A program made the position numbers and the translations under genes. A stretch of 64,000 nt of DNA from Hormiphora californensis (Eukaryota > Ctenophora > Tentaculata > Cydippida > Pleurobrachiidae), in contig CM035353.1 in assembly GCA_020137815.1 (NCBI GenBank), positions 4,902,733 to 4,966,732 of the forward strand, written 5' to 3'. Below, piece by piece: positions 54,850-64,000 of this stretch (positions are counted from its first letter, which is position 1; each line of letters starts with the position of its first letter). The notes beneath the pieces are model-generated. The model was not told where the DNA came from. It did no database searches and saw only the letters and a program-made list of their open reading frames with translations.

Positions 54850-55519
54850 GAGAGATAGTGCCTGGTTCCGTATCTCCCCCTGCCGCCTCCTTCTCCTGTT
54901 TCACCGCCCTCTTCAGTATTAGCTCAAGCACATGTGCCCCGTCCCACAGCCACAACATCCTCCGCTTGTCAGCACGTTCAATATGTTCCCATCGCAGGGC
55001 TTGATAACCAACCTTGCTAGGTAGAGTTTTCCCTGTTATGTTACATTTAAATTATATTGTTAATATTTGTCATCTTTGACATCCGGGGGATTTTAGGCCC
55101 ATTTTAGACAATCGATCTATTGCGGCATGGTCAATACAATCATTTTTATAGAGATAAACGAGAATATTCACGTGTACGCATGGTACTACGGTGTACACCT
55201 GTCATCAATCATTAGACAGTCACTGGTACGGTGGTGTTGCTGAAAACAATACTGAATATTATCTACCATATTTGCTACTACATAGTTTAATGTTTTGGTA
55301 TCGAAGTCTGACTCAAGAATATCCAATGGCACCAATGGTGCAAACCTCTTATTTGGAACTCGATAACCATGGCTGATTTGTTATAGCCTATAGTCCAGCC
55401 TTATCGGAAACTGGTATCTTAAAAATTGCTTGTTATTCATAGTTGCATTGAAAACTTGCCGTCTTAAAAGAACTGATTTTCTACCACAGTCGTAACTACA
55501 TTTAATTGTCATGGTTTGT

Positions 55520-55777
55520 CTATTGATACACTTTACCGTCAGTCTGGTGTTGATGGGTGTGTTGCAAACCTTTTATTTGGAACTCGATAACGCTAGCGAT
55601 GGCCTCTTGCTCACCAAATACAAATCTCATGTCCTTGTAGAATTCGTCTGTGTGTAGTTTATAAGTTGCGGTAACAATGTCGTGCCGGTCATTTGGTTGA
55701 AGTTTGGGTGCTCCCTGTAAATACTGATTTCCTAGGTTGTCAACCATGTTATAAAATACAGATTTAGAATGAGTCAA
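55520..55777 (-). CDS. Unknown frame with NLGNQYL...LQPNDR motif
   Basis: Reads MVDNLGNQYLQGAPKLQPND, then DIVTATYKLHTDEFYKDMRF and GEQEAIASVIEFQIKGLQ. The start is shared with the frame at 60052-60669 (VENLGNQYLHGTRTPRLQPN), so the two are paralogous exons. No domain recognised. Confidence 0.45.
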   Translation of the reverse strand: MTHSKSVFYNMVDNLGNQYLQGAPKLQPNDRHDIVTATYKLHTDEFYKDMRFVFGEQEAIASVIEFQIKGLQHTHQHQTDGKVYQ

Positions 55778-56489
55778 CAGTTTTTTTTACAAGAAAAACA
55801 CTTCTATCGTGAGCTAGGTTATTTTCCTAGGTTGTCAACCATGTCGGGTGGGTTGGATTACACGTGAACGTAATGAAAAATCTATCCATAAAGTCGTGAG
55901 GTAGTTCTCAGGGTTCTTACCTTGAAACAAACCAGAAATAGTTTGTCTGCATCCAAATATATCACCTGCAGGACATTCCAATCTGCAGAACAAAAATTGA
56001 TCGGTATAAATTAAACTATGCAATGAGTAATATAGATGTCAATAAAGAATATAAAATGTTTATATGAAATATTCAAATAAGAATACGATCCGATAAGATG
56101 CAAAGAAATTGACTATAAAGCAATTCCCTTTGATCGTATTATAAACTGTCTACACATATTCACTTACCCAGTGGGTGGACAAAATTGCAGCCCGGCACCA
56201 AGCATGAGACCCCGTACAGGAAGTTAGGGCATACGTTGGAGATGTATCTGAAACACGGTATAGGTGTTACATTTTGATGGAGTTACAAAAACATATAATA
56301 ATTGTTCAGGGGTTCATCTCGGGGTGTAGTTGCCCAACACAAACCAGGCCAATGGTTACTAGCCGGATGCCGTCATGGTGGATAAACGGGAAGAAGATGG
56401 GAAGAAGATGTTGGATGCAGGAGGTTCACTATGTGAGGCTCCTCACGGTGAAGTTCAGAGTACTGTTACAGTGGTCCTCCGACATATTC

Positions 56490-56663
56490 CGACGTGAAAT
56501 TCGACCTAGATCTCGACCTGGAATGAGCCGCGCATCAGAGAGATGTGCCGCAGTAAGAAAATGATGTCGCGCTTCAACTCTTTTCTCTCGCTAGTCTTTG
56601 TGTCTCTCTCACTACGAATGCGCGCCTCATTCCAGGTCGAGATTCTCGTCGAATTTCACGTCG
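56490..56663. mobile_element. 174-bp element with 45-bp inverted ends
   Basis: CGACGTGAAATTCGACCTAG and its near complement ending CGAATTTCACGTCG bound a central segment CATCAGAGAGATGTGCCGCA. Confidence 0.82.
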
Positions 56664-56873
56664 AGGTATGGCAATTATGTTGGATGACCACTGTTATTGG
56701 TCTAACTTGCTCTTCCATCACTATAAAATGAATGATGGGAGGCTCTGAAACAATATAGGTCTACTCTTATGGTCTGAATAGATTGTATTATATAAGATTC
56801 ACTCGAGTCTCTGTCGCTGGTACATCCATTCGACGAATATAATTGTGTTGAAGAATTTTCACTTGTCAATATA

Positions 56874-57330
56874 TTATATATATTTAATTGACGTCAATGT
56901 AGCATGTGAAAACGCGACAAACAATTGGTGACGCGGTCCCCCCTCCACTAGGGCCGCGCGAAGCGCGGCAACGAAGCCGGCGAAGTAGGATGGCAAATTA
57001 TACCCTCGGTTCATAAACCTGTACGGGGTAGGAAGTGCCGGGGGAGGAGGAGGAGGTGGGGGTCCAGCTGCCGCATTCCTCTCGGCAATACCGTGCGGCT
57101 GAAACGAAATAAATATTAACATCACAATAATGGTTGTTGACACCAAATTGTAAAATTACATATCATTTGCATTTTGTTATTTGTGATCTAGAGTATTGAT
57201 AACTTTCTTAGGTGTCCCCGTTTGTGGCATCTGTAACACCGGGGTTTTTGATAAGGCTTGCTAGGCCCATGCCACTTCATCCATGAGGGAGTTGCCCGGG
57301 TTGGAGGTAGAGGTACTGGATTTACCAAAG
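56874..57330 (-). pseudogene. Diverged copy of the zinc-knuckle/proline-rich gene
   Basis: 57330-57190 reads GPSKPYQKPRCYRCHKRGHL then RKLS: the first three zinc ligands are kept, the fourth is lost, together with the TG|GTGAGT donor. The downstream exon begins at the GTTTCAG acceptor (57104) as in the 28-kb gene, and one frame is proline-rich (AAGPPPPPPPPALPTPYRFM). The copy is probably not functional. Confidence 0.6.
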
Positions 57331-57514
57331 GTTAATACTATTTGCTATCAACTACTATAAAAAAGAAATATGGTACATGGGAGGGAGTATAAAAAGTAAA
57401 CTTGTATTGTTTCTTCTTGGTTGAGCCAATAGATGATGGCACTTGCTGCTCCGGCCGTTGCGACGCAGCCAGCAATAATCTTTGTCTTCAAAGTGAACAT
57501 AACAAATGTTGTCT

Positions 57515-57978
57515 TTACTCTTTGTTTTTCTTGGAAGATGTTCCTGGAATCGTTTCTTCGACTCCGTAAAGGAGTTTAGCAGTTGTTACTGCTGTCCATA
57601 TCCATTCCTGTACTTCTGTGCCGAGTCCCCATGTTGGTCCTACCAATCTGCGGGCTAGATTTTCCATTCTTGAGGCTTCTGCTGTTATCCTCGTATAGTG
57701 AGACATCCAGATCAGTCCAAAGTCACCCCCAGATACTTAAATACTCTTTTTTTGAACGGTATTATTTCTTCTTTGCAGATTTAAATGGTAGTTGGAGAAG
57801 TTGGCATTCGTTTCTTGTGTGTAAAAAGGACTACTGCTGATTTTCCCACTGATATTTCCAGGTCCAGTTCTTCGCACCATTTAGCAACTTCGTCCATGAT
57901 CCATTGAAGTCGCTTCATTAGATCTTCGATATCTGTATCACTAACCTTGATGTGGAGAGTATAGGGTGTAAACAGCAA
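57515..57978 (-). pseudogene. Reverse-transcriptase fragment (LINE)
   Basis: Pieces in order: LMKRLQWIMDEVAKWCEELD (57930 region), then FKYLGVTLD, then in another frame ITAEASRMENLARRLVGPTW. The KYLGVTLD string is the classic thumb-side motif of non-LTR reverse transcriptases. Frameshifts and loss of the YADD mark it as a relic. Not the same copy as 52792-52986, although the W..DEVA.WC segments are alike. Confidence 0.78.
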
Positions 57979-58692
57979 AACAAGACGAATTCAACGTTTC
58001 GGATATAAATCCTTTATCAAGAAATTGGTAGATTACATAAAGGATGATATCTAATAAATCAAACAAGGATGTTGTTGAGAACAATACACGTGCAGTTGGT
58101 AACTAAGTATAGCTTCATTTCAAAAGTGATTCTTGGTACCTAACAGTTTTAACATTGGAGCTTCAAATGCCTTTTATTAGTACTACATAGTACAAAGTTT
58201 TCGCTAGTTCATACTAACCCGTGAGGTGTGGAACTGGAATACCAAACTCCACTCTCCAATATTGTGCATCTTTGGGACCAAGCAGTTTACCCTTTCATGC
58301 AATATATTGAATGTATCTTATGAAGATACCTGTCAAATGTTCTTACTTCTATAACAGGATATGTATTGCGAAATTATGATGCTTATTATTACAAAGTAAT
58401 ACAAGATGTAATAATCGTTTACTCAAGTTTCATGCTTTCACAATCATCAGAACCTGTTACACCTGTTATTGGGAATATTAGTTGGAGACACACAAACTGA
58501 AACTCAGGAACTTGGGTGATGGAAAAAGTTCAGTGGGAAAGTGAAAGAGTGGGAATAGTAGCAATAAGATGAACCTTTTAGTTTTTGAATGGAATTGGAA
58601 TTTGAAGATAAGTGAAACTCAAAGAATTTATTTTTAATTATAAAATCCAATTATTTATACACATAAAATCCATTTCTATTTTTTTTGTCTTT

Positions 58693-58938
58693 TTATTTTT
58701 TTCCCGATTTTCTTTTTTTTGTCACTTGCACTGTGTCAGTCGGCGGGGGTTGGGCGCTGGATCCTCCTCCAGTTCCACCGCAGACCTCATCGAGCTGAAA
58801 AAGTAGTTTGCTGTAATATATGTATAAATATTATCACGATTGGAAGAAAAAATTGGTCGATTTTGCATTTGTACTTACAGATGCCCAGGATTCATTAAGT
58901 ATGCGCATTACTTCCTCATCCGTAATGGTGTTTGACAT
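58693..58938 (-). CDS. 53-residue microprotein, copy A (two exons)
   Basis: Exon 58938-58879 gives MSNTITDEEVMRILNESWAS, exon 58794-58693 gives LDEVCGGTGGGSSAQPPPTD then TVQVTKKRKSGKK and TAA. The intron has GTAAGT and TTTTTCAG and is phase 0. An acidic helix-like N half with one Trp is followed by a Gly/Pro linker and a basic tail resembling a nuclear localisation signal. Copy B (61925-62131) is nearly identical; copy C (63455-63607) is diverged and intronless. No known family recognised. All three are on the minus strand with the same flanking genes. Confidence 0.65.
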
Positions 58939-60424
58939 ATTTGCTATAAAATGGCATGTTGTTAAAGATTGATGAGACAGCTTTCGCTGTATTGCCTAAT
59001 GCCTGCCGCGGAGTGATTATACGGAGATCTGTTAGAGTCTCGCGGCGTGTTCCGAACCATGTTGTCAGACATTAAAAACAAGATTTTTAAGCGATATTTC
59101 GGATTTCTCCTTAATCATGCATGACTCTAACAACTATTAATAACTTTTGCCAGTTTCTACAGAGTGCTGATCTCATATAATGCCTTTTTAATTTTCCCTT
59201 CGTAACTGACTGGGGCCATATCTCATACCACTTCATGGAACGCCACTCTCAAAGCTTTGTCTTGGTTCCTCCTTGTATTTTCTTTCAAGTCTTGTCATTT
59301 TGGTGTACAGGTTTTTGTTGTTTCGTTCCCAGTGCGAAACGTTGTTCAAGGTGTTATCAATGTGAAATCCGGTCGAAAAAAGTGCTATAATTTTTTTCTA
59401 TGAGGGTGATATTTTTAGGGTGATATTTTCCAATGCGCCAGCAATGCATTGCTGGTGCATTGGAAAATATCACCCTGTATTGATGTCGCATTGGAGAGCA
59501 ATTTTAGAGTGCGAATCTCTCTCTCTCACTATCACTGAGAGTTGTATATCACTGAATCATAATAATGGTCGGTGTTAGCCCTTGAAAAATTTCGCAGCGC
59601 CGGCAAGGGCCCCCAGGAGTATCTTAAATGCACATATGCATTCCGTGCATTCCAGCAGTTTTAAAGACTATCCGAGCAATAAAAACTACTTTTGACATTA
59701 TATCTACTATCTAGGAGTACATATAATGGTCGGTGTTAGCACCTGAAAAATTTAGCAGCGCTGGAAAGCGCCACTAGCGTATAATGATGATGATGGGGGT
59801 GCAATAAGTCATAAATTTAAGCATAAAAGTGATATCAATTAGATTGATAAATTGGCCAACATTTCGCACCGGGGTTTCGTTTAGCTTTCCATCGTCTTTC
59901 TGCGTTGTTGTACAGGTTCCGGAGCTTCCTCAGTTTCTGTGAACCATTCTTGTTTCAAGGACGATTTGTCATGAATATCTCAAAGTTTGCTTTGGGGATC
60001 TTTTTTCATGAAGCCTTCTCAAGTTCCGACTTCGCTTTTGAAGATAGTTTGCTAAGCTGTGAACAATGGGACTAACTCTAATTTTTCGTTAAACGCTACT
60101 CCAGTAAGGTGATGCTTCAGCCTGAAACTTTGTACGAGCAAAAGTGTCTCGTCCAAACCAAAACTGCTTTCGATGACGGTTCTTGGACAGACGATAGGAA
60201 TTGAGTATACATATTTATATAGCTCAATCCTTCTCCGCCACCTCTTCAAAACTCGACATGAGTCATGAGTGTATACAGGCAACGGTTGGTCATAAACAAA
60301 CCACAGAAACACTAAAAACTGCAGGGATTCGGTTCCCTCCATATTCACCCCAGGGTGTCCTCCGCTGATTTTATGTGTGTAATGGTCGTGGTCATGATGA
60401 TAACTTTGGTGAACGGTGCATTGC
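58743..60424. repeat. Segmental duplication, unit A
   Basis: Nearly identical to 61936-63124 over about 1.1 kb, except for a 554-base insertion (one TSD copy plus element, 59328-59881) here and a roughly 55-base extra segment (near 62960-63012) in unit B. Confidence 0.95.
59320..59881. mobile_element. 546-bp non-autonomous hAT-like element with 8-bp TSD
   Basis: GTTTCGTT at 59320-59327 and 59874-59881 flanks an element whose ends are CCCAGTGCGAAACGTTG and the complement of CCCGGTGCGAAATGTTG. Unit B of the duplication has a single GTTTCGTT (62513-62520) at the same place, i.e. the empty site. The element contains a perfect 58-base hairpin (59418-59475, centre CCAGCAATGCATTGCTGG) and two direct copies of ATAATGGTCGGTGTTAGC (59561, 59725). 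No transposase. Confidence 0.93.
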
Positions 60425-60669
60425 CCGTCGGTTCGGTCATTTGGTTGAAGTCTAGGTGTACGTGTTCCATGTAAATATTGATTCCCTAGGTTTTCTACTA
60501 TATTGGAGTGAGGGGGGTTGCACGTGTAGGTAACGAAAAAAATCAGGTTTAAAAAACTTAGCGGTGAGCGCCATGCTGTCTTGATACTGTTGTTGCGGCC
60601 AGCGCTTACCGCCAGTAAAACTCGAAGGTAAAATAGAGGGGATACCGGGGTTATACTCACAATCCCCAC
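60052..60669 (-). CDS. Unknown frame, partly duplicated at 62691-62942
   Basis: A 205-residue frame with VENLGNQYLHGTRTPRLQPN, then RVLKRWRRRIELYKYVYSIP and RTVIESSFGLDETLLLVQSF. The 3' part is nearly identical in unit B. It probably combines exon and intron sequence, since GTAAG- and CAG-type sites lie within. No domain recognised; shares NLGNQYL with 55520-55777. Confidence 0.4.
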   Translation of the reverse strand: MGIVSITPVSPLFYLRVLLAVSAGRNNSIKTAWRSPLSFLNLIFFVTYTCNPPHSNIVENLGNQYLHGTRTPRLQPNDRTDGQCTVHQSYHHDHDHYTHKISGGHPGVNMEGTESLQFLVFLWFVYDQPLPVYTHDSCRVLKRWRRRIELYKYVYSIPIVCPRTVIESSFGLDETLLLVQSFRLKHHLTGVAFNEKLELVPLFTA

Positions 60670-60959
60670 TGGTGGTATCCTCTCGATACATCATCAGTCC
60701 TTCGGAAGTCTCCTTTCGGTAGTCAGGTTGGTTCGTTCGTAGGTACCTGTAAAATACTCCATCACCATCATCACGCCACTCATTTCTAATTTATAATATA
60801 GATTGCATTTAATTAATAATAATTACACTTTCGGGAGGTTGTTCACTTCTACCGCAGGGGCCTCCATTTTCCTTAGGTTCCATTGTAAAACTCTTATAAA
60901 TTTCCCTGCCTAGTAGTCCTTGTAGTAGAAAGACTATATATATATCATACAATGGTTTG

Positions 60960-61075
60960 AGATCAGGCTGTTTTTTTTGCGAAGCTCCCAAGCGAGTAGT
61001 CGTGTTATATTTCGTCACCACTTACTTGCTCAACAAATCATCCCCACTTATCAAGAAAACAAATGAATTCAGATG
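60960..61075. repeat. Repeat shared with 63606-63705
   Basis: CGAAGCTCCCAAGCGAGTAGTCGTGTTATAT is present at 60979 and 63620, followed in both by CATCCCCACTTATCAAGAAA. In the second position it directly precedes microprotein copy C on the minus strand (its 5' flank). Confidence 0.9.
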
Positions 61076-61079
61076 AATT

Positions 61080-61920
61080 GATAACTTCAATCGTAACAAC
61101 ACTTGTTCTGGCTCAGTTTTATAGGAATTTCAGCTCTAATAAATAATAATAAATCGGATCTACTATTTTTAGCATTGTGCTCACCTTTCACCCAAAGTTG
61201 CAGCATGCTGCTTTGATGTAATTGCTGCAATCTCCGCCAGTAATGCTAAATGTAAAATTGTGTCTCAGTTTCAAGAGCTTGTGTTACATTACTAAGTAGA
61301 TTAGTGGTCGTAGCAGTTAATAGAAACAGTAGTATAGAAAATTGTTAACCACTATACACGGGCTAAATGAACCAATCGAAGAGAATTCATGCTGAGTCCT
61401 CTTTAAATTTAGTAATCCTGCATTTTCGGAACGTGTTCGTCTCAACACTGCGCGTCGCAGACTGTACCAAACCCGGGCGAACAAGCTAACAATAGTGCAA
61501 TTACATGCGCGCGATGTACTATATCGCATGGAAGTTCACTATTGTTAGCTCGCTCACCCGTACTAGCTCCTGCACCCGCGACACGCAATGCCGAGACGAA
61601 CACGCTCCGAAAAGAGAGCATAATGCCATGAGGCACATGACTCAATCCTGATATATGTTTGCATTCAAAATATACCCTTTTGAAGGAGTCTGTTGTTATT
61701 CCCACCACCTTACCAAACTTGTGTTTAGTACTTATCGCTCTCCCCTTGGAACCTGAGTTTCCGAATGACTCGTATGTCGCCTGCTGTTCTCATGGTTTTC
61801 GAACAAGGATCAGGTTTTTGTTCAACCTTTCCTTGCAATTGGGAGTAATAAGGTACTGAAGGTTGGGGTTTATAAGGCTCATTAAATATAAGGGAACTAC
61901 TCTCAAATATTACATCATCA
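61080..61920. other. Intergenic between duplication units
   Basis: Contains an inverted pair AACAAGCTAACAATAGTGCA (61482) and ACTATTGTTAGCTCG (61539). No supported gene. Confidence 0.45.
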
Positions 61921-61924
61921 AATT

Positions 61925-62131
61925 TTACTTTGCCGGGGGTTGGGGGGCGCTGGATCCTCCTCCAGTTCCACCGCAGACCTCATCGAGCTGAAAAAGTAGT
62001 TTGCTGTAATATATGTATAAATATTATCACGATTGGAAGAAAAAATTGGTCGATTTTGCATTTGTACTTACAGATGACCAGGATTCATTAAGTATGCGCA
62101 TTACTTCCTCATCCGTAATGGTGTTTGACAT
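61925..62131 (-). CDS. Microprotein, copy B (two exons, shortened tail)
   Basis: Exon 62131-62072 gives MSNTITDEEVMRILNESWSS, exon 61987-61925 gives LDEVCGGTGGGSSAPQPPAK and TAA. Splice sites as in copy A. The basic KKRKSGKK tail of copy A is absent because unit B of the duplication ends within the Pro-rich segment. It may lack nuclear targeting, if that is what the tail does. Confidence 0.6.
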
Positions 62132-63124
62132 ATTTGCTATAAAATGGCATGTTGTTAAAGATTGATGAGACAGCTTTCGCTGTATTGCCTAATGCCTGCC
62201 GCGGAGTGATTATACGGAGATCTGTTAGAGTCTCGCGGCGTGTTCCGAACCATGTTGTCAGACATTAAAAACAAGATTTTTAAGCGATATTTCGGATTTC
62301 TCCTTAATCATGCATGACTCTAACAACTATTAATAACTTTTGCCAGTTTCTACAGAGTGCTGATCTCATATAATGCCTTTTTAATTTTCCCTTCGTAACT
62401 GACTGGGGCCATATCTCATACCACTTCATGGAACGCCACTCTCAAAGCTTTGTCTTGGTTCCTCCTTGTATTTTCTTTCAAGTCTTGTCATTTTGGTGTA
62501 CAGGTTTTTGTTGTTTCGTTTCGCTTTCCATCGTCTTTCTGCGTTGTTGTACAGGTTCCGGAGCTTCCTCAGTTTCTGTGAACCATTCTTGTTTCAAGGA
62601 CGATTTGTCATGAATATCTCAAAGTTTGCTTTGGGGATCTTTTTTCATGAAGCCTTCTCAAGTTCCGACTTCGCTTTTGAAGATAGTTTGCTAAGCTGTG
62701 AACAATGGGACTAACTCTAATTTTTCGTTAAACGCTACTCCGGTAAGGTGATACTTCAGCCTGAAACTTTGTACGAGCAAAAGTGTCTCATCCAAACCAA
62801 AATTGCTTTCGATGACGGTTCTTGGACAGACGATAGGAATTGAGTATACATATTTATATAACTCAATCCTTCTCCGCCACCTCTTCAAAACTCGACATGA
62901 GTCATGAGTAATGTAATACAGGCAACGGTTGGTCATAAACAAACCACAGAAACACTAGAAAATCAAGAGGAACATGAAGGAGCAATGGCCTTAGACACCG
63001 GACACGTGGAACTGCAGGGATTCGGTTCCCTCCATATAATATACAACCCAGGGTGTCCTCCGCTGATGTTATGTGTGTAATGGTCGTGGTCATGATGATA
63101 ATTTTAGTGGACGGTGCATTGCCC
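61936..63124. repeat. Segmental duplication, unit B
   Basis: See unit A at 58743-60424. Starts in the exon 2 of microprotein copy B and ends at GACGGTGCATTGCCC. Confidence 0.95.
62426..62575 (-). CDS. Basic coiled-coil-like frame, intact in unit B only
   Basis: After a TTCACAG acceptor-like site the frame gives 49 residues: KLRKLRNLYNNAERRWKAKR, then NNKNLYTKMTRLERKYKEEP and a stop. Highly charged, likely helical. In unit A the hAT-like insertion at 59328 splits the same frame. It could be an exon of a neighbouring gene or part of a LINE linker. Confidence 0.4.
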   Translation of the reverse strand, partial: KLRKLRNLYNNAERRWKAKRNNKNLYTKMTRLERKYKEEPRQSFESGVP

Positions 63125-63308
63125 TTCTGATAAAATACATTGTGGCCGCCATGCTTCCTTCAAATCCCAGTTTAAAGTGGAAAACCAGGTCGCTTGGCCA
63201 CTCCACTGAGTCTACGTGCGTTAGTAGCTTGTTATTGCCTCCGTAAGGTCGAACGCGACACCAACGTTACCCTCTGAGAGAGGTTGGATCTGTACCGCCA
63301 CAGACATC
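63123..63308 (-). pseudogene. Unknown fragment with one frameshift
   Basis: After an ATTACAG acceptor: MSVAVQIQPLSEGNVGVAFD then LT, a one-base shift, and NKLLTHVDSVEWPSDLVFHF then KLGFEGSMAATMYFI. The two halves look like one protein. No family recognised. Confidence 0.4.
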
Positions 63309-63454
63309 CTGTAATTACGATAGAAGAAAATTGTAACTCAATAATTAGATAAATGCTAAACCTCTCAACCAATAATAATAGTCTAGATCCTGTGCCAATC
63401 TTATATCCTACTGATTCAACAGTATAATTTTGGTTCCCTTATTTCTTTTGTTTT

Positions 63455-63607
63455 TTAATTCTTTTCCCGGATTCTCTTAGATGGGATTGCGGGGGAGTTA
63501 GATGCGGTGCCAGACATTTTAGGCTCGTATTCATCAAGCGAACTCCAAGGTTCATCAAGAATTTTGCATATTTCTTCATCAGTGAAACTCATCTGATTCT
63601 GACTCAT
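63455..63607 (-). CDS. 50-residue microprotein, copy C (no intron)
   Basis: ATG 63607 (or the ATG five codons on) gives MSQNQMSFTDEEICKILDEP then WSSLDEYEPKMSGTASNSPA and a basic end IPSKRIREKN. TDEE...IL.E.W.SLDE aligns with copies A and B exactly across their intron position (S|L), with no intron here. Same architecture of acidic helix, flexible linker and basic tail. Confidence 0.6.
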   Translation of the reverse strand: MSQNQMSFTDEEICKILDEPWSSLDEYEPKMSGTASNSPAIPSKRIREKN

Positions 63608-63709
63608 GTTTTTTGCAAAGCTCCCAAGCGAGTAGTCGTGTTATATTTTGTCGCCCCTTACTCAACAAAACATCCCCACTTATCAAGAAAACAAATGAAT
63701 TAAAGTGAG

Positions 63710-64000
63710 AGAGAACAGCCCCGATTTTGATGAAACTTGGTCAGAATAGTGTTTGGTGTCTAATTAGAATTCAAAAAAATTTTTAGTGCTCAAATCCTAA
63801 ATTTAGGATTTTTAGGTTTTTTAGGTTTTTCGGCTTTTATGGGTTTCAGGAACGTTCTAGAACAAAATGAATAAAACCATCTTTCTCGGCATTAAATTCT
63901 TCATCGATTATAGTGGTTATAAACCTTTCTATGACGTAAGGTTCAGAAGTTATCGCAAAAAAGCCCAAACGGGTACATGTGTTAGGGGCGGGTTCATGTT
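63710..64000. other. Window end, no gene recognised
   Basis: Low-complexity phrase AAATTTAGGATTTTTAGG near 63800. Nothing supported. Confidence 0.5.

Noticed and set aside
28131-63607. A large DNA-virus or Maverick-type integration
   Set aside because: Spliced minus-strand pieces and a helicase fragment suggested it, but no capsid, packaging ATPase, protein-primed polymerase or integrase motif was seen.

Overview
The window is eukaryotic, and almost certainly animal, genomic DNA: sparse spliced genes, GT-AG introns, AT-rich intergenic DNA, long (GA)n tracts, LINE remains, dense foldback elements and two 100-N assembly gaps (12546-12645 and 36810-36909). The best lineage marker is a partial ANTP-class homeobox gene at 7438-8584 (minus). 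Its homeodomain mixes features I associate with the NK5/Hmx and NK6 groups, as in the NK5/6/7-type genes described from sponges. A sponge or another early-branching animal is therefore my guess, not a demonstrated fact.

Layout. 0-7 kb: a GPCR reading frame cut after the fifth membrane segment, then a series of palindromic elements. One of these, a 2.5-kb foldback, carries a 5'-truncated LINE with an intact RNase H domain and a 13-bp target-site duplication. 7-15 kb: the homeobox gene, simple repeats, a tRNA-like SINE head, a LINE tail and a cluster of five CACGTG boxes. 15-22 kb: fragments of an unidentified multicopy gene family and a 1-kb palindrome. 22-26 kb: two long minisatellites, one holding a second LINE 3' end and the other a TTAA-flanked foldback. 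28-63 kb: a mosaic, mostly on the minus strand, of short spliced exons and duplicated segments. It includes CCHC zinc-knuckle/proline-rich exons, a PIF1-type helicase fragment, C-terminal pieces of Nse4 and Ku80, scattered pieces of a hAT-like transposase family, reverse-transcriptase relics and a new-looking family of roughly 50-residue acidic/basic microproteins.

Few genes look complete. The intact-looking ones are the three microproteins (two with one intron, one without) and perhaps the zinc-knuckle gene at 28.1-28.7 kb. The rest are partial, interrupted or relics. The strongest structural observations come from internal controls in the sequence itself. The opposite arm of the foldback preserves the empty site of the LINE. 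The second copy of a segmental duplication preserves the empty site of an 8-bp-TSD insertion. An intronless microprotein paralog confirms the splice junction predicted for its relatives.

Family names rest on motif recognition by eye; no database search was possible.
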